Source of the DNA: Paenibacillus_AB hodogayensis
GTDB taxonomy: Bacteria; Bacillota; Bacilli; Paenibacillales; NBRC-103111
Length of the DNA stretch: 64,000 nucleotides
Assembly: GCF_039536325.1 (NCBI RefSeq)
Contig: NZ_BAAAYO010000001.1
Coordinates: forward strand, 868,001-932,000
Direction: 5' to 3'
Shown: in pieces, positions 8,106-16,805 of the stretch
How positions within the stretch are numbered: position 1 is the first letter of the stretch
Layout: each line of letters starts with the position of its first letter
Made by a program: the position numbers and the translations under genes
Notes under the pieces: model-generated
Databases searched by the model: none
Told to the model about the DNA's origin: nothing
What the model saw: only the letters and a program-made list of their open reading frames with translations

Positions 8106-8885
8106 TTGAATTGGATCGATGCGCACGTGCATTTGCAAGGAGCGGATTTGCATCCGCTCACGCTGAGCGAGGGCGACCGGCTGGGAGTAGAGCGTTTCGT
8201 CTGCTCCACCGTGGTAGGCATGGGGTACTACCCGACCTTCGAGCAGGTGAGCCAGTCTAACGATCACCTGTCTGCCGTTATTCGTCGACATCCCGATAGG
8301 GTATCCGGTTATTGTTACGTCAATCCGCGCCATGGCGCAAAGGCGCTGGACGACTTCCGCCGGCGTATGGAAGACCAAGGCATGATCGGCCTCAAACTGT
8401 GGGTGGCGACGTTGTGCGACGATCCGCTGACGTATCCGTTCATCGAGCAGGCCATTCAATACCGCGCGCCGATTCTGATTCACGCCTGGCGCAAGACGGT
8501 CGGACAGCTTCCTTACGAGTCGACCGCATCCCATGTGGCGAACTTGGCACGCCTCTATCCGGAGGCGCGTATCATTATGGCGCACATGTCCGGCCAAGTG
8601 GAGAGTTCCGTCCAGTTGGTCGAGCCTTATCCGAATGTGTATACGGATACTTCGGGTTCTCCGATCGGCGGCGGTGAGGTGGCGATAGCGGTGAAGCGCC
8701 TTGGGGCGAAACGGGTATTGTTCGGTTCGGATTTGTACGGCGCCTGTCTGGCCAGCAATATCGGCAAAGTCCTTGGCGCAGGGCTAAGCGAAGAAGATTT
8801 TGAACGGGTGATGGGTCAAAATATGGTATCGTTGCTGAGCGAAGTCAAAACCAGCCATTCCTATGCCGGGGGAGAAGCGAAATGA
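8106..8885 (+). CDS. Amidohydrolase-family (TIM-barrel) metal-dependent hydrolase
   Basis: 259 residues resembling the amidohydrolase-2 group (2-pyrone-4,6-dicarboxylate lactonase or ACMSD-like). The N-terminal strand carries the metal motif DAHVH (His7, His9). Later landmarks are the ILIHAW strand, IIMAHMSG (third metal histidine) and VLFGSDLYG with the catalytic-type aspartate. TTG at 8106 is the start: GGGGGAG lies 5 bases upstream. First gene of a compact four-gene operon behind its own promoter and operator; its stop overlaps the next start in ATGA. Likely cleaves a lactone, amide or carboxylate in the pathway served by the following binding protein and aminotransferase; substrate unknown. 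Confidence 0.85.
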   Translation: MNWIDAHVHLQGADLHPLTLSEGDRLGVERFVCSTVVGMGYYPTFEQVSQSNDHLSAVIRRHPDRVSGYCYVNPRHGAKALDDFRRRMEDQGMIGLKLWVATLCDDPLTYPFIEQAIQYRAPILIHAWRKTVGQLPYESTASHVANLARLYPEARIIMAHMSGQVESSVQLVEPYPNVYTDTSGSPIGGGEVAIAVKRLGAKRVLFGSDLYGACLASNIGKVLGAGLSEEDFERVMGQNMVSLLSEVKTSHSYAGGEAK

Positions 8886-10213
8886 ACAAAAGCCGCGTTT
8901 GGAGAACGTTCTCCGTAGTTTTGGCTAGCGCATCGCTTTTCGCTGCCGGATGCTCCGGCAAACAAAGCGGGGGCAGCGAAGCGGCCGCGAACGACGGCCG
9001 GCCGCCCTCTCCCGCGCCGGCAGAGCCGGTGGAGCTGGCGGTTCACGCCACGATGAGCGGAATGACGGAAGATTTTATGAAGAAGCATTTCGGCGCGTAT
9101 ATCACCAAAAAATTCCCGCACGTAACACTGAAATATATGCCGACCGTTTCCGGCAGAACGACTAAAGACTATTTGGCCTCCGGCGAGAAGTTCGATATTT
9201 TGATCACCCCGAGCGGCTCGACCCCCGGTTCCCTTCTCGATAACCAGCTGCAGCTCGACCTGACGCCCTTTATTAAAAAATACAATTTCGATTTGAACAA
9301 GCTGGAGTCTTCCAGCGTGGATATTCAAAGAAAGTTCGCCGGAGGCGAAGGTATTTACGGCATCCCCTTTACGGCGAATACGCTCGTTTTGTTCTACAAC
9401 AAAGATTTGTTCAATCAATTCGGCGTTCCGCTTCCGACGAACCATTCAACCTGGGACGACATTTACGAAAGCGTCAAAAAATTGTCGCGGACAGAAGGCG
9501 GCACCGCGTATCGCGGATTGACTGCGGCCTATTGGCACTTGTTCCTGCTGAACCAAACTTCGACTCCCGGCCAAGACGCCAAAACGTTCAAATCGCTTTA
9601 CATGGGCGAACCGTACAAAAAAGAAATGGAATTTATGACGAGCTTTTTCCGGGTTCCCGGGAACAATTGGGAGAAAGGAACGTCCGTAGCCGAGATGGTA
9701 AACGCTTTCGTGCAAGGGACGTCGGCCATGTATGTAGGACTCGATAATACTTGGCAGCTCTACAAATTTCCGAAGGAGCTGAACTGGGATATGATCCGCC
9801 TTCCCCAGCGCAAGGAAATGCCCGACACCGGCCCGCAAACGTATCCGAACTATATGTATGTGACGAGCACCAGCAAGCATCCGGATACCGCGTTTCAAGT
9901 AGCGGCCGCTTTCGCTTCCGACGAATTTCAAAGTTATTACACGAAGCAAGGCTATTTGCCCGTCACGAAAAACAGCGCCGAGCTCATGAAGCAGTACAGC
10001 GCGGATTTGCCCGAGTTTGCCGGCAAAAACAAAGATATATTGTGGCCGAAATTGGCGCCGAGTACGGGCGTTACCAAATACCAGTCGATCGACACGAAGT
10101 ATGAAGGACAGTTGTTCATCGATATTGTAACGGGCAAAAAAGATATCAACACGGCGCTTCGCGACGCGGCGGAAGCCCACGACAAAGATTTGGCGGCGGC
10201 ACTCAGCAAGTGA
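8882..10213 (+). CDS. Extracellular solute-binding lipoprotein, family 1
   Basis: 443 residues. Signal peptide with lipobox FAAGC, lipidated Cys24, then a Ser/Gly/Asn/Pro linker to about residue 50. The mature part has the two-lobe binding-protein pattern: FDILITPSGSTPG, YGIPFTANTLVLFYNKDLFNQFGVP (a hallmark of family-1 sugar or small-solute binders), NAFVQGTSAMYVG, and DTAFQVAAAFASDEFQ near the end. The start overlaps the stop of the preceding amidohydrolase by 4 bases, so they are translationally coupled. Unusually, no permease gene accompanies it in the operon; either permeases lie elsewhere or in unseen sequence, or the protein works as a sensor or scavenger. Confidence 0.9.
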   Translation: MNKSRVWRTFSVVLASASLFAAGCSGKQSGGSEAAANDGRPPSPAPAEPVELAVHATMSGMTEDFMKKHFGAYITKKFPHVTLKYMPTVSGRTTKDYLASGEKFDILITPSGSTPGSLLDNQLQLDLTPFIKKYNFDLNKLESSSVDIQRKFAGGEGIYGIPFTANTLVLFYNKDLFNQFGVPLPTNHSTWDDIYESVKKLSRTEGGTAYRGLTAAYWHLFLLNQTSTPGQDAKTFKSLYMGEPYKKEMEFMTSFFRVPGNNWEKGTSVAEMVNAFVQGTSAMYVGLDNTWQLYKFPKELNWDMIRLPQRKEMPDTGPQTYPNYMYVTSTSKHPDTAFQVAAAFASDEFQSYYTKQGYLPVTKNSAELMKQYSADLPEFAGKNKDILWPKLAPSTGVTKYQSIDTKYEGQLFIDIVTGKKDINTALRDAAEAHDKDLAAALSK

Positions 10214-10270
10214 GGTCCAGGCGCGGAGCGCAATGGATTACGCGAATAACGGCAGGAGGCGAAGGACGCG

Positions 10271-11500
10271 ATGGAGCAAACGCAATCGCAGCTATGGACG
10301 GAAAGACTGAACGAATCGATACCGGGCGGGTCGAGCACGGGCTCGAAAGCTCCCTTGTACTTGCCGGAGGAGCCGGGAGCTATCGTGCGCGGCAAAGGGT
10401 GCCGGATCTGGGACGTCGACGGGCGCGAATTTATCGACTTCCGTAACGGACTCGGGCCGGTTACGCTCGGCTATGGGTTTCCCGATGTCGATGAGGCAAT
10501 TCGGCGTCAGTTGGATAACGGGATCGTGTACGGCCACCCTCATGTACTGGAAGGAGAAGTCGCCGAGCTATGCCGCGAGCTGATTCCATGCGCCGAGCAA
10601 GTACGGTTTCTGAAAACCGGCGGAGAAGCGATTGCGGCCGCCATCAAGCTGGCCCGGGCCTATACGGGACGGGATCATGTCGTGCAAATCGGGTACAACG
10701 GCTGGCTGAACGGCAACGCCGTCGGCGGCGTCGCCTTGCCCGGACGCACGGCCCAAACATTGCCCGGCGTCCCTTCCGCCGTCAGCCAGCTTCACCACGC
10801 TTGCCGGTGGAACGATATCCCGGCGCTGGAGCAGCTGCTCGACCGGCATGCCGGTCAAATCGCGGCCATCGTCGTCGCCGCCGATTATGCCGGAATCGAA
10901 GACGGACGCACGTTCTACCCCGCTTTGCGTTCGATTGCCGACAAACACGGGGCACTGCTGCTGTTCGACGAAATCGTAACCGGGTTCCGCATCGCGATCG
11001 GCGGAGTCCAGCAATACTTCGGCGTTACCCCGGATTTAGCCGTATTCAGCAAAGGGATCGCCAACGGCATGCCGCTTTCCGTCTATGCCGGACGGAAGGA
11101 CATCATGTCGTACTGCGCGCCGGGCAAAGCGGTCATCTCCTCGACATTCGGCGGCGAGACGTTGTCGCTCGCGGCGGCGAAAGCGTGTATGGACACGTAT
11201 CGGAGCCGCGATGTCGTCGGCTTTTTGTGGAAGCAGGGCGAGACGCTGTGGGGCGGGTTAAGCCGGATGTTCGGCTCCAAGGGCGTGCCGATCGAGATTC
11301 GCGGCTTCTGGCCGTGCCCCGCTTTCAGAGCGACGGAAGGCGGTGACCTGCCGCGGTTTTTCCGACTAGCTTACAAGCACGGGATTTCGATGTACAACGT
11401 CTCCTATGTCAATTTCAGTCACAGGGACGAAGATATCGCGGAAGCTTTGGAACGGTTCGAGCGGGTTTGCGATGACTATATGACGATGCAGGAGCAATAA
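10271..11500 (+). CDS. Class III PLP aminotransferase, glutamate-1-semialdehyde mutase-like
   Basis: 409 residues of the fold-type I class III family. Lys261 in FSKGIANGMPLS is the PLP-binding lysine; Asp233 in LLFDEIVTGFR contacts the pyridine nitrogen; TGGEAIAAAIKLARAYTGRDHV (116-138) is the cofactor phosphate region where typical enzymes have SGTEA. N-terminal IPGGSSTGSKAPLYLPEEP is very close to HemL-type mutases, but the gene sits in a catabolic-looking operon, not with heme genes, so an amino-keto exchange or 4,3- or 2,1-aminomutase on another substrate is more likely. ATG at 10271 after CAGGAGGCGAAGGA. Situated 57 bases after the binding protein and 20 bases before the next gene. Confidence 0.88.
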   Translation: MEQTQSQLWTERLNESIPGGSSTGSKAPLYLPEEPGAIVRGKGCRIWDVDGREFIDFRNGLGPVTLGYGFPDVDEAIRRQLDNGIVYGHPHVLEGEVAELCRELIPCAEQVRFLKTGGEAIAAAIKLARAYTGRDHVVQIGYNGWLNGNAVGGVALPGRTAQTLPGVPSAVSQLHHACRWNDIPALEQLLDRHAGQIAAIVVAADYAGIEDGRTFYPALRSIADKHGALLLFDEIVTGFRIAIGGVQQYFGVTPDLAVFSKGIANGMPLSVYAGRKDIMSYCAPGKAVISSTFGGETLSLAAAKACMDTYRSRDVVGFLWKQGETLWGGLSRMFGSKGVPIEIRGFWPCPAFRATEGGDLPRFFRLAYKHGISMYNVSYVNFSHRDEDIAEALERFERVCDDYMTMQEQ

Positions 11501-11520
11501 GTCTACTGGGAGGTAACGGA

Positions 11521-12420
11521 ATGACTGCAAGCAAGGAAAGCAACGGAATGGGAAAACAAGCTGAAAATCGGGAACACGGCGCTTCCGGGCATACGTTGTC
11601 GGCGGCGACGCGCCTGCTCGAGCCTTTTGCAGCGGAGAAGGCAATCGATTTGACCGCATTTATGGGCCAATGGCCGGCAAGGCTGTCGGTACGCGCGTCG
11701 GCGGACGATTTGTCCGCTATGGCCGATCGGCTTGGACTCGGCGCTCTGTGCGTCAGTCATATCGCTTCTATTTTCGGATTCGACACGAGGGAAGGCAATG
11801 AGGAGCTGTTCCGGGAAACGGCGGGCGATAGTCGGTTATGGCCGTTCGCCATCGTCAATCCGGACGAAGCCGGCTGGGAGCAAGAACTGGAATGGGCCGC
11901 GGGCGCCGGCGCGCGCGGAATCCGCATCGTTCCGGGCTACCATCGGTACAGCTTGGCGTCGCCGCAGGCGCTGGATCTGGTCAAAAGGCTGGAGTCGTAC
12001 CGGCTTCCTTTGCACATATGCCTTAGGCTGGAAGACGAACGGCTCGTCCATCCGCGACTTCCGGTCAGCCAAATTCCGCCTCACGAGGTGGCCGAGCTGC
12101 TGCGTCAAGCAGGGAGTTTGCCGATCGTGCTAAGCGGGCTCAGAGCCCACGAATGGGCGGGCATCGCCGAACATTTGAACGATGATGAAAGAGCGCAGCG
12201 GGAAAAGCTGGTCCTGCTCGATTTGTGGTTTGCGAACGGGCCAATCGGCGTCATCGCTTCGCTCTGCCTGAACGGATCGTCCAGCCGGCTCGGCTACGGC
12301 TCCTGCGCGCCGATTCAGGTGCCCGAGGCAACCGCGCTTCAGCTTGCCGCAGCTGACATCACACCGGAGCACCGCACCGCCTTGTGCCGCGGGAACGCCT
12401 CTACGCTGCTCGGGCTGTAG
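11521..12420 (+). CDS. Amidohydrolase-like TIM-barrel protein with degenerate metal motif
   Basis: 299 residues; ATG at 11521 after GGGAGGTAAC. The strand order (IDLTAFMGQWPARL, DRLGLGALCVSHIASIFGFD, FAIVNPDEAGWEQELEWA, GARGIRIVPGYHRYSL, LPLHICLRLEDER) matches the amidohydrolase-2 family, but the usual DxHxH is replaced by DLTAFMG, and the C-terminal aspartate of the metal site is not evident. It may therefore be a non-metal or non-catalytic member, or a subunit of the first-gene enzyme. The last recognisable landmark is RLGYGSCAPIQVPEATALQL followed by a short GNASTLLGL tail, as in the family. Last gene of the operon before the assembly gap. Confidence 0.75.
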   Translation: MTASKESNGMGKQAENREHGASGHTLSAATRLLEPFAAEKAIDLTAFMGQWPARLSVRASADDLSAMADRLGLGALCVSHIASIFGFDTREGNEELFRETAGDSRLWPFAIVNPDEAGWEQELEWAAGAGARGIRIVPGYHRYSLASPQALDLVKRLESYRLPLHICLRLEDERLVHPRLPVSQIPPHEVAELLRQAGSLPIVLSGLRAHEWAGIAEHLNDDERAQREKLVLLDLWFANGPIGVIASLCLNGSSSRLGYGSCAPIQVPEATALQLAAADITPEHRTALCRGNASTLLGL

Positions 12421-12619
12421 GATAGCGCATTCGTCTCCAGCACGGTTCCAGCCCGATCTCAGCCATTTCGTGATGTTTTGAGCACCGCTCAGAAGCGAAT
12501 TTCTTTTAAAGAAAAGGACCCCAAATTCCACTTTGNNNNNNNNNNNNNNNNNNNNNNNNNNNNATCGGGATGCTCCTTGTCATGCGAACCCCGCTGGGAC
12601 ATCCCCTCGTTATACGCAA
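12421..12619. other. Operon end with assembly gap (28 Ns at 12536-12563)
   Basis: About 115 known bases follow the operon, with a TTCTTTTAAAGAAAA palindrome near 12500-12514, then 28 Ns and 56 more bases before the convergent GntR gene. No clear terminator is visible; it may lie within the gap. The real gap length is unknown, so further genes could be missing here. Confidence 0.9.
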
Positions 12620-13972
12620 TCAAAATCGCTCCGCAATGGTTGAAGCATCCTCCAAGCCGAGCCAAAACAAGCCCATTTCCGCCATTAAGTCCGACTGATC
12701 CAGATGCTCGTCAAACAGCTCGTACAAAAAGAAGTTGTTGTCGATCAGATCGTCCCCGATATTGAGCGCCCGCATATAGTCGGGCGGGTGCGTGGCGCGG
12801 TTTACGGCCTCTCTGACGGACAGGAAAGGCGTCTTGCCGCTCATCTCCTGCTGCACCTCTTCCTGTAAAGCCATCCTCACGAATTCCATGGACAGGTTCG
12901 GGTCGGCGCAATGGTTGGGCACCATCAGCAGGTTCGCCTGCATCAGCGTCGATTTCGTATCCCCGAACGGCAGCGGCGCGATTTTCGGCGCGAAACCGAT
13001 CCCTCGCTCCTGCCAGGTGGACATTTCGAACAACGTCGTCAGCGTCATCGCCGCTTTTCCGAAAATAAACGGATTGATCAAATTTTTGTTGTCGGTATAC
13101 ACGGTTGCGATCCGTTTCCGGTGAAGCCAGTCTTGGAGTCTGTCGAGCGCTTTCGCGATCATGCTGCGGTTGTCCGCTCCGTTTGGCTTCATTCCGTTTT
13201 GCAAGGCGAATACGAGCCATCGGTTAAGGGACGGAAACATGCTGAAGCCAAAGCAATCGATACGCCCGGCGGAATAAGAGGTCAACCGCTGCGCCGCCTC
13301 GGCGAAATCGTCGACATTCCAATCCGCACGGGGAGCGGGCACGCCGGCTGCGGCGAACAGCTCGGGGTTGTAGGCGAGACATAACGGCGAGAACGTCACC
13401 GGAACGGCCGTCACGGGCGATCCCGAACAGAACGGACGGCGCAGCGCCGGGTATAACGCTCCTATCGTTTCGCCAACGGCTGGCCCAAGGTCGGCGAACA
13501 ATCGTTTGTCATCGAATTGCGACAACTGGCTTTCGCCGACGAGCACAATGTCCGGGGAAAACCCGAGCCGGTTGCTTTCCAGCAGCGAGTGAGCGAACGT
13601 ATCGTTCGGCAGGTTGAGCACGTGGATGTCCACATGCGGATATTTGTGCTTGAACGCATCGCACAACAGGGGCAAGCCGTAATCGACGAAGTACGCGGGG
13701 AACGGCGCAACGATCCGGAGCTTCTTCCGGTCCCCGTCCTGGATGGCCACATCGGCCGGAACCATCGTGCCGAGTCCGACCTTCTTGACGACCAAACCTT
13801 CCTTATGCAGCTCGTCGAGCGCTTTGCGCACGGAATTGCGGCTTAAGCCATAATGCTTGCACAGCTCGTTCTCCGGTATCAAATACTCTCCGGGTTTGAT
13901 TAAACCGGTTAATATTTGCTCTTTCAACGTTTTGTACAATCTCACATATAGAAAATCGCTCGCTCTGCGCAT
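12620..13972 (-). CDS. GntR-family regulator fused to a solute-binding-protein-like sensor domain
   Basis: 450 residues. Residues 1-72 form a GntR winged helix (FLYVRLYKTLKEQIL, GEYLIPENELCKHYGLSRNSVRKALDELHKEGLV). From about residue 80 the protein switches to a family-1 extracellular binding-protein fold without a signal peptide: LRIVAPFPAYFVDYGLPLLCDAFKHKYPHVDIHVLNLP, SPDIVLVGESQLSQFDDKR, FSPLCLAYNPELFAAAGVPAPRADWNVDDFAEAAQRL, FIFGKAAMTL. Such GntR-PBP fusions sense a sugar-like or small effector in the cytoplasm. It faces the 8106-12420 operon, where a good operator exists, and is the natural candidate regulator. The start at 13972 has a rather distant AAGGAG (15 bases), so initiation may be weak. 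Confidence 0.88.
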   Translation of the reverse strand: MRRASDFLYVRLYKTLKEQILTGLIKPGEYLIPENELCKHYGLSRNSVRKALDELHKEGLVVKKVGLGTMVPADVAIQDGDRKKLRIVAPFPAYFVDYGLPLLCDAFKHKYPHVDIHVLNLPNDTFAHSLLESNRLGFSPDIVLVGESQLSQFDDKRLFADLGPAVGETIGALYPALRRPFCSGSPVTAVPVTFSPLCLAYNPELFAAAGVPAPRADWNVDDFAEAAQRLTSYSAGRIDCFGFSMFPSLNRWLVFALQNGMKPNGADNRSMIAKALDRLQDWLHRKRIATVYTDNKNLINPFIFGKAAMTLTTLFEMSTWQERGIGFAPKIAPLPFGDTKSTLMQANLLMVPNHCADPNLSMEFVRMALQEEVQQEMSGKTPFLSVREAVNRATHPPDYMRALNIGDDLIDNNFFLYELFDEHLDQSDLMAEMGLFWLGLEDASTIAERF

Positions 13973-14066
13973 AGTCGGGGCATGTATCTCCTTTTTTCAA
14001 TATACTCATCATTCCGTCAAGCTCCTGCAACAAAAGGCCGTCCACTCTCGCGTATCCCCGTCTTCG

Positions 14067-15134
14067 TCATTCGTCCGAGCCGTCCCTGTCCTCCCCGTAT
14101 TTGGCCGCGAACGTTTCCGCCAGCTCGATCGCCAGCTCCTTGTTCGCAACCAAACGGTCCAGCTCTTCCTGCTCCATATCCACGATCGCCGCTCCGGAAA
14201 AAATAGCGAGGAAATGAACGTACCGAATCGGCTTCGTAAAGCCGATCGCCCTCGAAAACTCCGCCATCTCCCGGGCAAGCCGCGAAAGCGTCACACGGAT
14301 TCCATTCTGCGCAAACACGCGCTCGTATTCCTCTTCCGGCAGTTCCCGGGGCAAGTCCGGATCGGCTTCGCCGTTCCCCGCCGCCGCGAAGTACAGAGCT
14401 TCTTTCTCCTCTATGCCGGCAATATAACTCTCCGACTCAACGGAGCTTAACAAATCCTCATACATCCCGATCCGGTCATATTCCGTTTGGAAGCATCGTT
14501 CTTTTCCGATCCAAGCGGCGTAAAGCTGCGAACCCAGCACCCGTTCCATCGCCTGCTGCGGCGTCGCCCCTTCCCGGAGCAGCCCCTTCGCATACTCGTT
14601 TATTTCCTGGGAAGCGTCCCAATCGGCGTAAAACTTCGCTTCCTCCTCCGGAGTCATCTCTTTGGCCGCTTCCGGGGGAACGAGCCATTTCGCGTACAGG
14701 AAGCGGTCGTCTCCGTCGATTACCCGTCGCTCGTGCATCGTATAACCCGCGCTCTCGTAGAGCCGCCGTGCCGCCGTCTGTTCCTCCGTCGTATCCAGAT
14801 GCAGCATCGCGCAGCCTTGCTCCCGCGCCCGCTCCTCCAGCTTGTTCAGTAGAAGACGGCCGCAGCCCCCTCTTTGCCGGTCCGGGGTGACGAGCATCCG
14901 TTTAATTTCCGCCGTGTCTTCCGACGTTTTGTGGAAAGCACCCGTTGCGATCAGTTCTCCATCCGCCTCACCGACCCAAAACTCGCCGCCTGCCGCCAAA
15001 TAATTCCCTTCAATATCGCGCAGATCGGCTTCCCTGGAACCGTCTCCCTTGCAGACGCCCGCTTCGCGCAAGGCAAGCTCATGCAGGTTCAGCACCGAAT
15101 CGCGGTCCGTTTGTCGGTATGGTCGTAATTCCAT
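14067..15134 (-). CDS. GNAT-family acetyltransferase with extra C-terminal domain
   Basis: 355 residues from ATG 15134, chosen because AAGGAGG lies 8 bases upstream (the longer open frame has no such site). Residues 1-150 are a GNAT fold: MELRPYRQTDRDSVLNLH, EFWVGEADGELIATGAF, IKRMLVTPDRQRGGCGRLLLNKLEERARE with the acetyl-CoA loop QRGGCG (R/Q-x-x-G-x-G/A), and AARRLYESAGY. The remaining 200 residues (starting about MTPEEEAKFYADWD) are not a fold I recognise; they are acidic and helix-rich. The family usually ends at 150-170, so this is an extended version. Acceptor substrate unknown. Confidence 0.85.
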   Translation of the reverse strand: MELRPYRQTDRDSVLNLHELALREAGVCKGDGSREADLRDIEGNYLAAGGEFWVGEADGELIATGAFHKTSEDTAEIKRMLVTPDRQRGGCGRLLLNKLEERAREQGCAMLHLDTTEEQTAARRLYESAGYTMHERRVIDGDDRFLYAKWLVPPEAAKEMTPEEEAKFYADWDASQEINEYAKGLLREGATPQQAMERVLGSQLYAAWIGKERCFQTEYDRIGMYEDLLSSVESESYIAGIEEKEALYFAAAGNGEADPDLPRELPEEEYERVFAQNGIRVTLSRLAREMAEFSRAIGFTKPIRYVHFLAIFSGAAIVDMEQEELDRLVANKELAIELAETFAAKYGEDRDGSDE

Positions 15135-15449
15135 TCGCGGTTCCTCCTTGCCCGTAGTTAAGTATGTTCTTGAAGATTCATGGAAACAACTAGGCCTAAA
15201 ATCAAATGATACCTCCATTCTACTCCAAATGGAAGCGATTCGCTTGCTGCGAAAACCGCTCGGAAGTATCCATATTGTGGCGAGTGACAATGGCGGACGT
15301 TTCTTTTTGTTCGCTGCAACAATGACAGCCCTCCCGCCTTCGCCTATACTGGAAAAGCTGAACCATACGAACGGTTTGAACATGCGGAGCGCAGCGGGCA
15401 AAAAGGGAACATCGCAATCAAACCGGCACGGAGCGGAGTGTAGTGTACT
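15135..15449. other. Divergent intergenic region
   Basis: 315 bp between the divergent acetyltransferase and alr genes. A GGATAAGC-like or other clear operator was not found, and the alr start at 15450 lacks a strong AGGAGG (GGAGCGGAG lies about 10 bases upstream). Nothing else recognised. Confidence 0.5.
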
Positions 15450-16604
15450 ATGAACGAAGACATGAACGGCCTGGAGCCGGCTATCGGTTACCGTCCTACT
15501 TGGGCGGAAGTTTATTTGGAAGCGATTGCGTGTAATACGAGGCTGTTCAAATCGAACCTCGGCGAACAAACGCTCATGATGGCCGTCGTCAAAGCGAACG
15601 GTTACGGTCATGGGGCCCCGGAGACGGCCAAAGCCGCCTTAAACGCCGGCGCGGACCGGCTGGGCGTCGCGATCGTAGACGAAGCGATCCAGCTTCGCCG
15701 CGCCGGTATCGGGCATCCGGTGCTTGTGCTCGGATACACGCCGCCCGAATCCGTACGCGCTGCAGTCGAAAACGACATCGACATAACCGTTTTTACCGAC
15801 GAAGTGCTAGCCGAGGCCAAGCATTGGGCGGAAACCTTGAACAAGCCCGTCCGGTTTCACTTGAAAGTCGACACCGGCATGAACCGCATCGGCATCTCGA
15901 ATCCCGAAGAAGCGCTGCGGTTTGCCCGTCAAATCAACACGTCCCGCTACACGGTCCTGGAGGGGTTATTCACCCATTTCGCCGATGCGGACGGACCCGA
16001 TCCCGGGTATACGCACGAACAATTCGAGGCGTTCCTGAGCATCATTCGCCTGTTGGAGGCAGACGGAATCCACGTTCCGATCAAACATTGCTGCAACAGC
16101 GCGGGCGCGATGCGATACCCGCATATGCATCTCGACATGGTCCGCATCGGGATAGCGCTCTACGGGCTGCATCCGTCCGAGCATACACGGCTGCCGGCTT
16201 ACCCGCTTCTCCCCGCCCTCGGCTTAAAAACAAAAATTGCTTATTTGAAACATACCTTGCCCGGCCAACCCGTCGGGTACGGCTGCACGTTCGTCCCTTC
16301 GCGCGACAGCCGGATCGCTACCATACCGATCGGCTATGCGGACGGCTTGTCCCGGCTGCTGTCGGGCAAAGGAACCGCGCTCGTCCATGGAGTACGGACC
16401 CCTTACGTCGGCAAGGTGTGCATGGATCAAATGATGCTGGACGTCACGGACATCCCGGATGTCCAGGTTCATGACGAGGTCGTGCTGTATGGATGTACCG
16501 GAAACGAGTGCGTCACGGTTGACGAGATCGCTTCCCTGATCGGAACGATCAACTACGAGGTGGTTTGCGCTCTCGGCAGCCGCGTCCCCCGGATCTACTT
16601 ATAG
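15450..16604 (+). CDS. alr: Alanine racemase
   Basis: Interconverts L- and D-alanine for cell-wall synthesis; PLP enzyme, fold type III. Lys48 in VVKANGYGHG binds PLP and Tyr277 in VGYGCTF is the second catalytic base. Further landmarks: HLKVDTGMNRIGI (substrate/arginine region), GLFTHFADAD, HCCNSAGAM, DMVRIGIALYG, and the C-terminal PYVGKVCMDQMMLDVTD. 384 residues is normal for the family. It has no neighbouring acpS or antitoxin genes as in Bacillus, so it could be one of two alr paralogues. Cytoplasmic. Confidence 0.95.
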   Translation: MNEDMNGLEPAIGYRPTWAEVYLEAIACNTRLFKSNLGEQTLMMAVVKANGYGHGAPETAKAALNAGADRLGVAIVDEAIQLRRAGIGHPVLVLGYTPPESVRAAVENDIDITVFTDEVLAEAKHWAETLNKPVRFHLKVDTGMNRIGISNPEEALRFARQINTSRYTVLEGLFTHFADADGPDPGYTHEQFEAFLSIIRLLEADGIHVPIKHCCNSAGAMRYPHMHLDMVRIGIALYGLHPSEHTRLPAYPLLPALGLKTKIAYLKHTLPGQPVGYGCTFVPSRDSRIATIPIGYADGLSRLLSGKGTALVHGVRTPYVGKVCMDQMMLDVTDIPDVQVHDEVVLYGCTGNECVTVDEIASLIGTINYEVVCALGSRVPRIYL

Positions 16605-16805
16605 GCAGCTTCCCCTCCCGACTCTATCATTTTCGTTGTCCTTTCCCCTATCGTTCCTCACAATTCTTAAGAAAAACTTCACTTTTTCTTGAAAAACTGT
16701 TAAGTACAATCGTGTATGATAGAGCATGTCGAGGAGCCGTCTGCGGACGGCTTTTGTGTCATGCATGCAGGAACAACAGCAAAAGCCACAATTCGGAGGG
16801 GTATC

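Noticed and set aside
15135..15611. Longer N-terminal frame of the acetyltransferase (514 aa)
   Set aside because: Extra residues are not family-like and run through the alr leader; ATG 15134 has AAGGAGG.
16680..16716. TTGAAA...TATGAT promoter before the MacB-type ATPase
   Set aside because: The spacing is 20 bp, too long for a confident sigma-A promoter; not listed.
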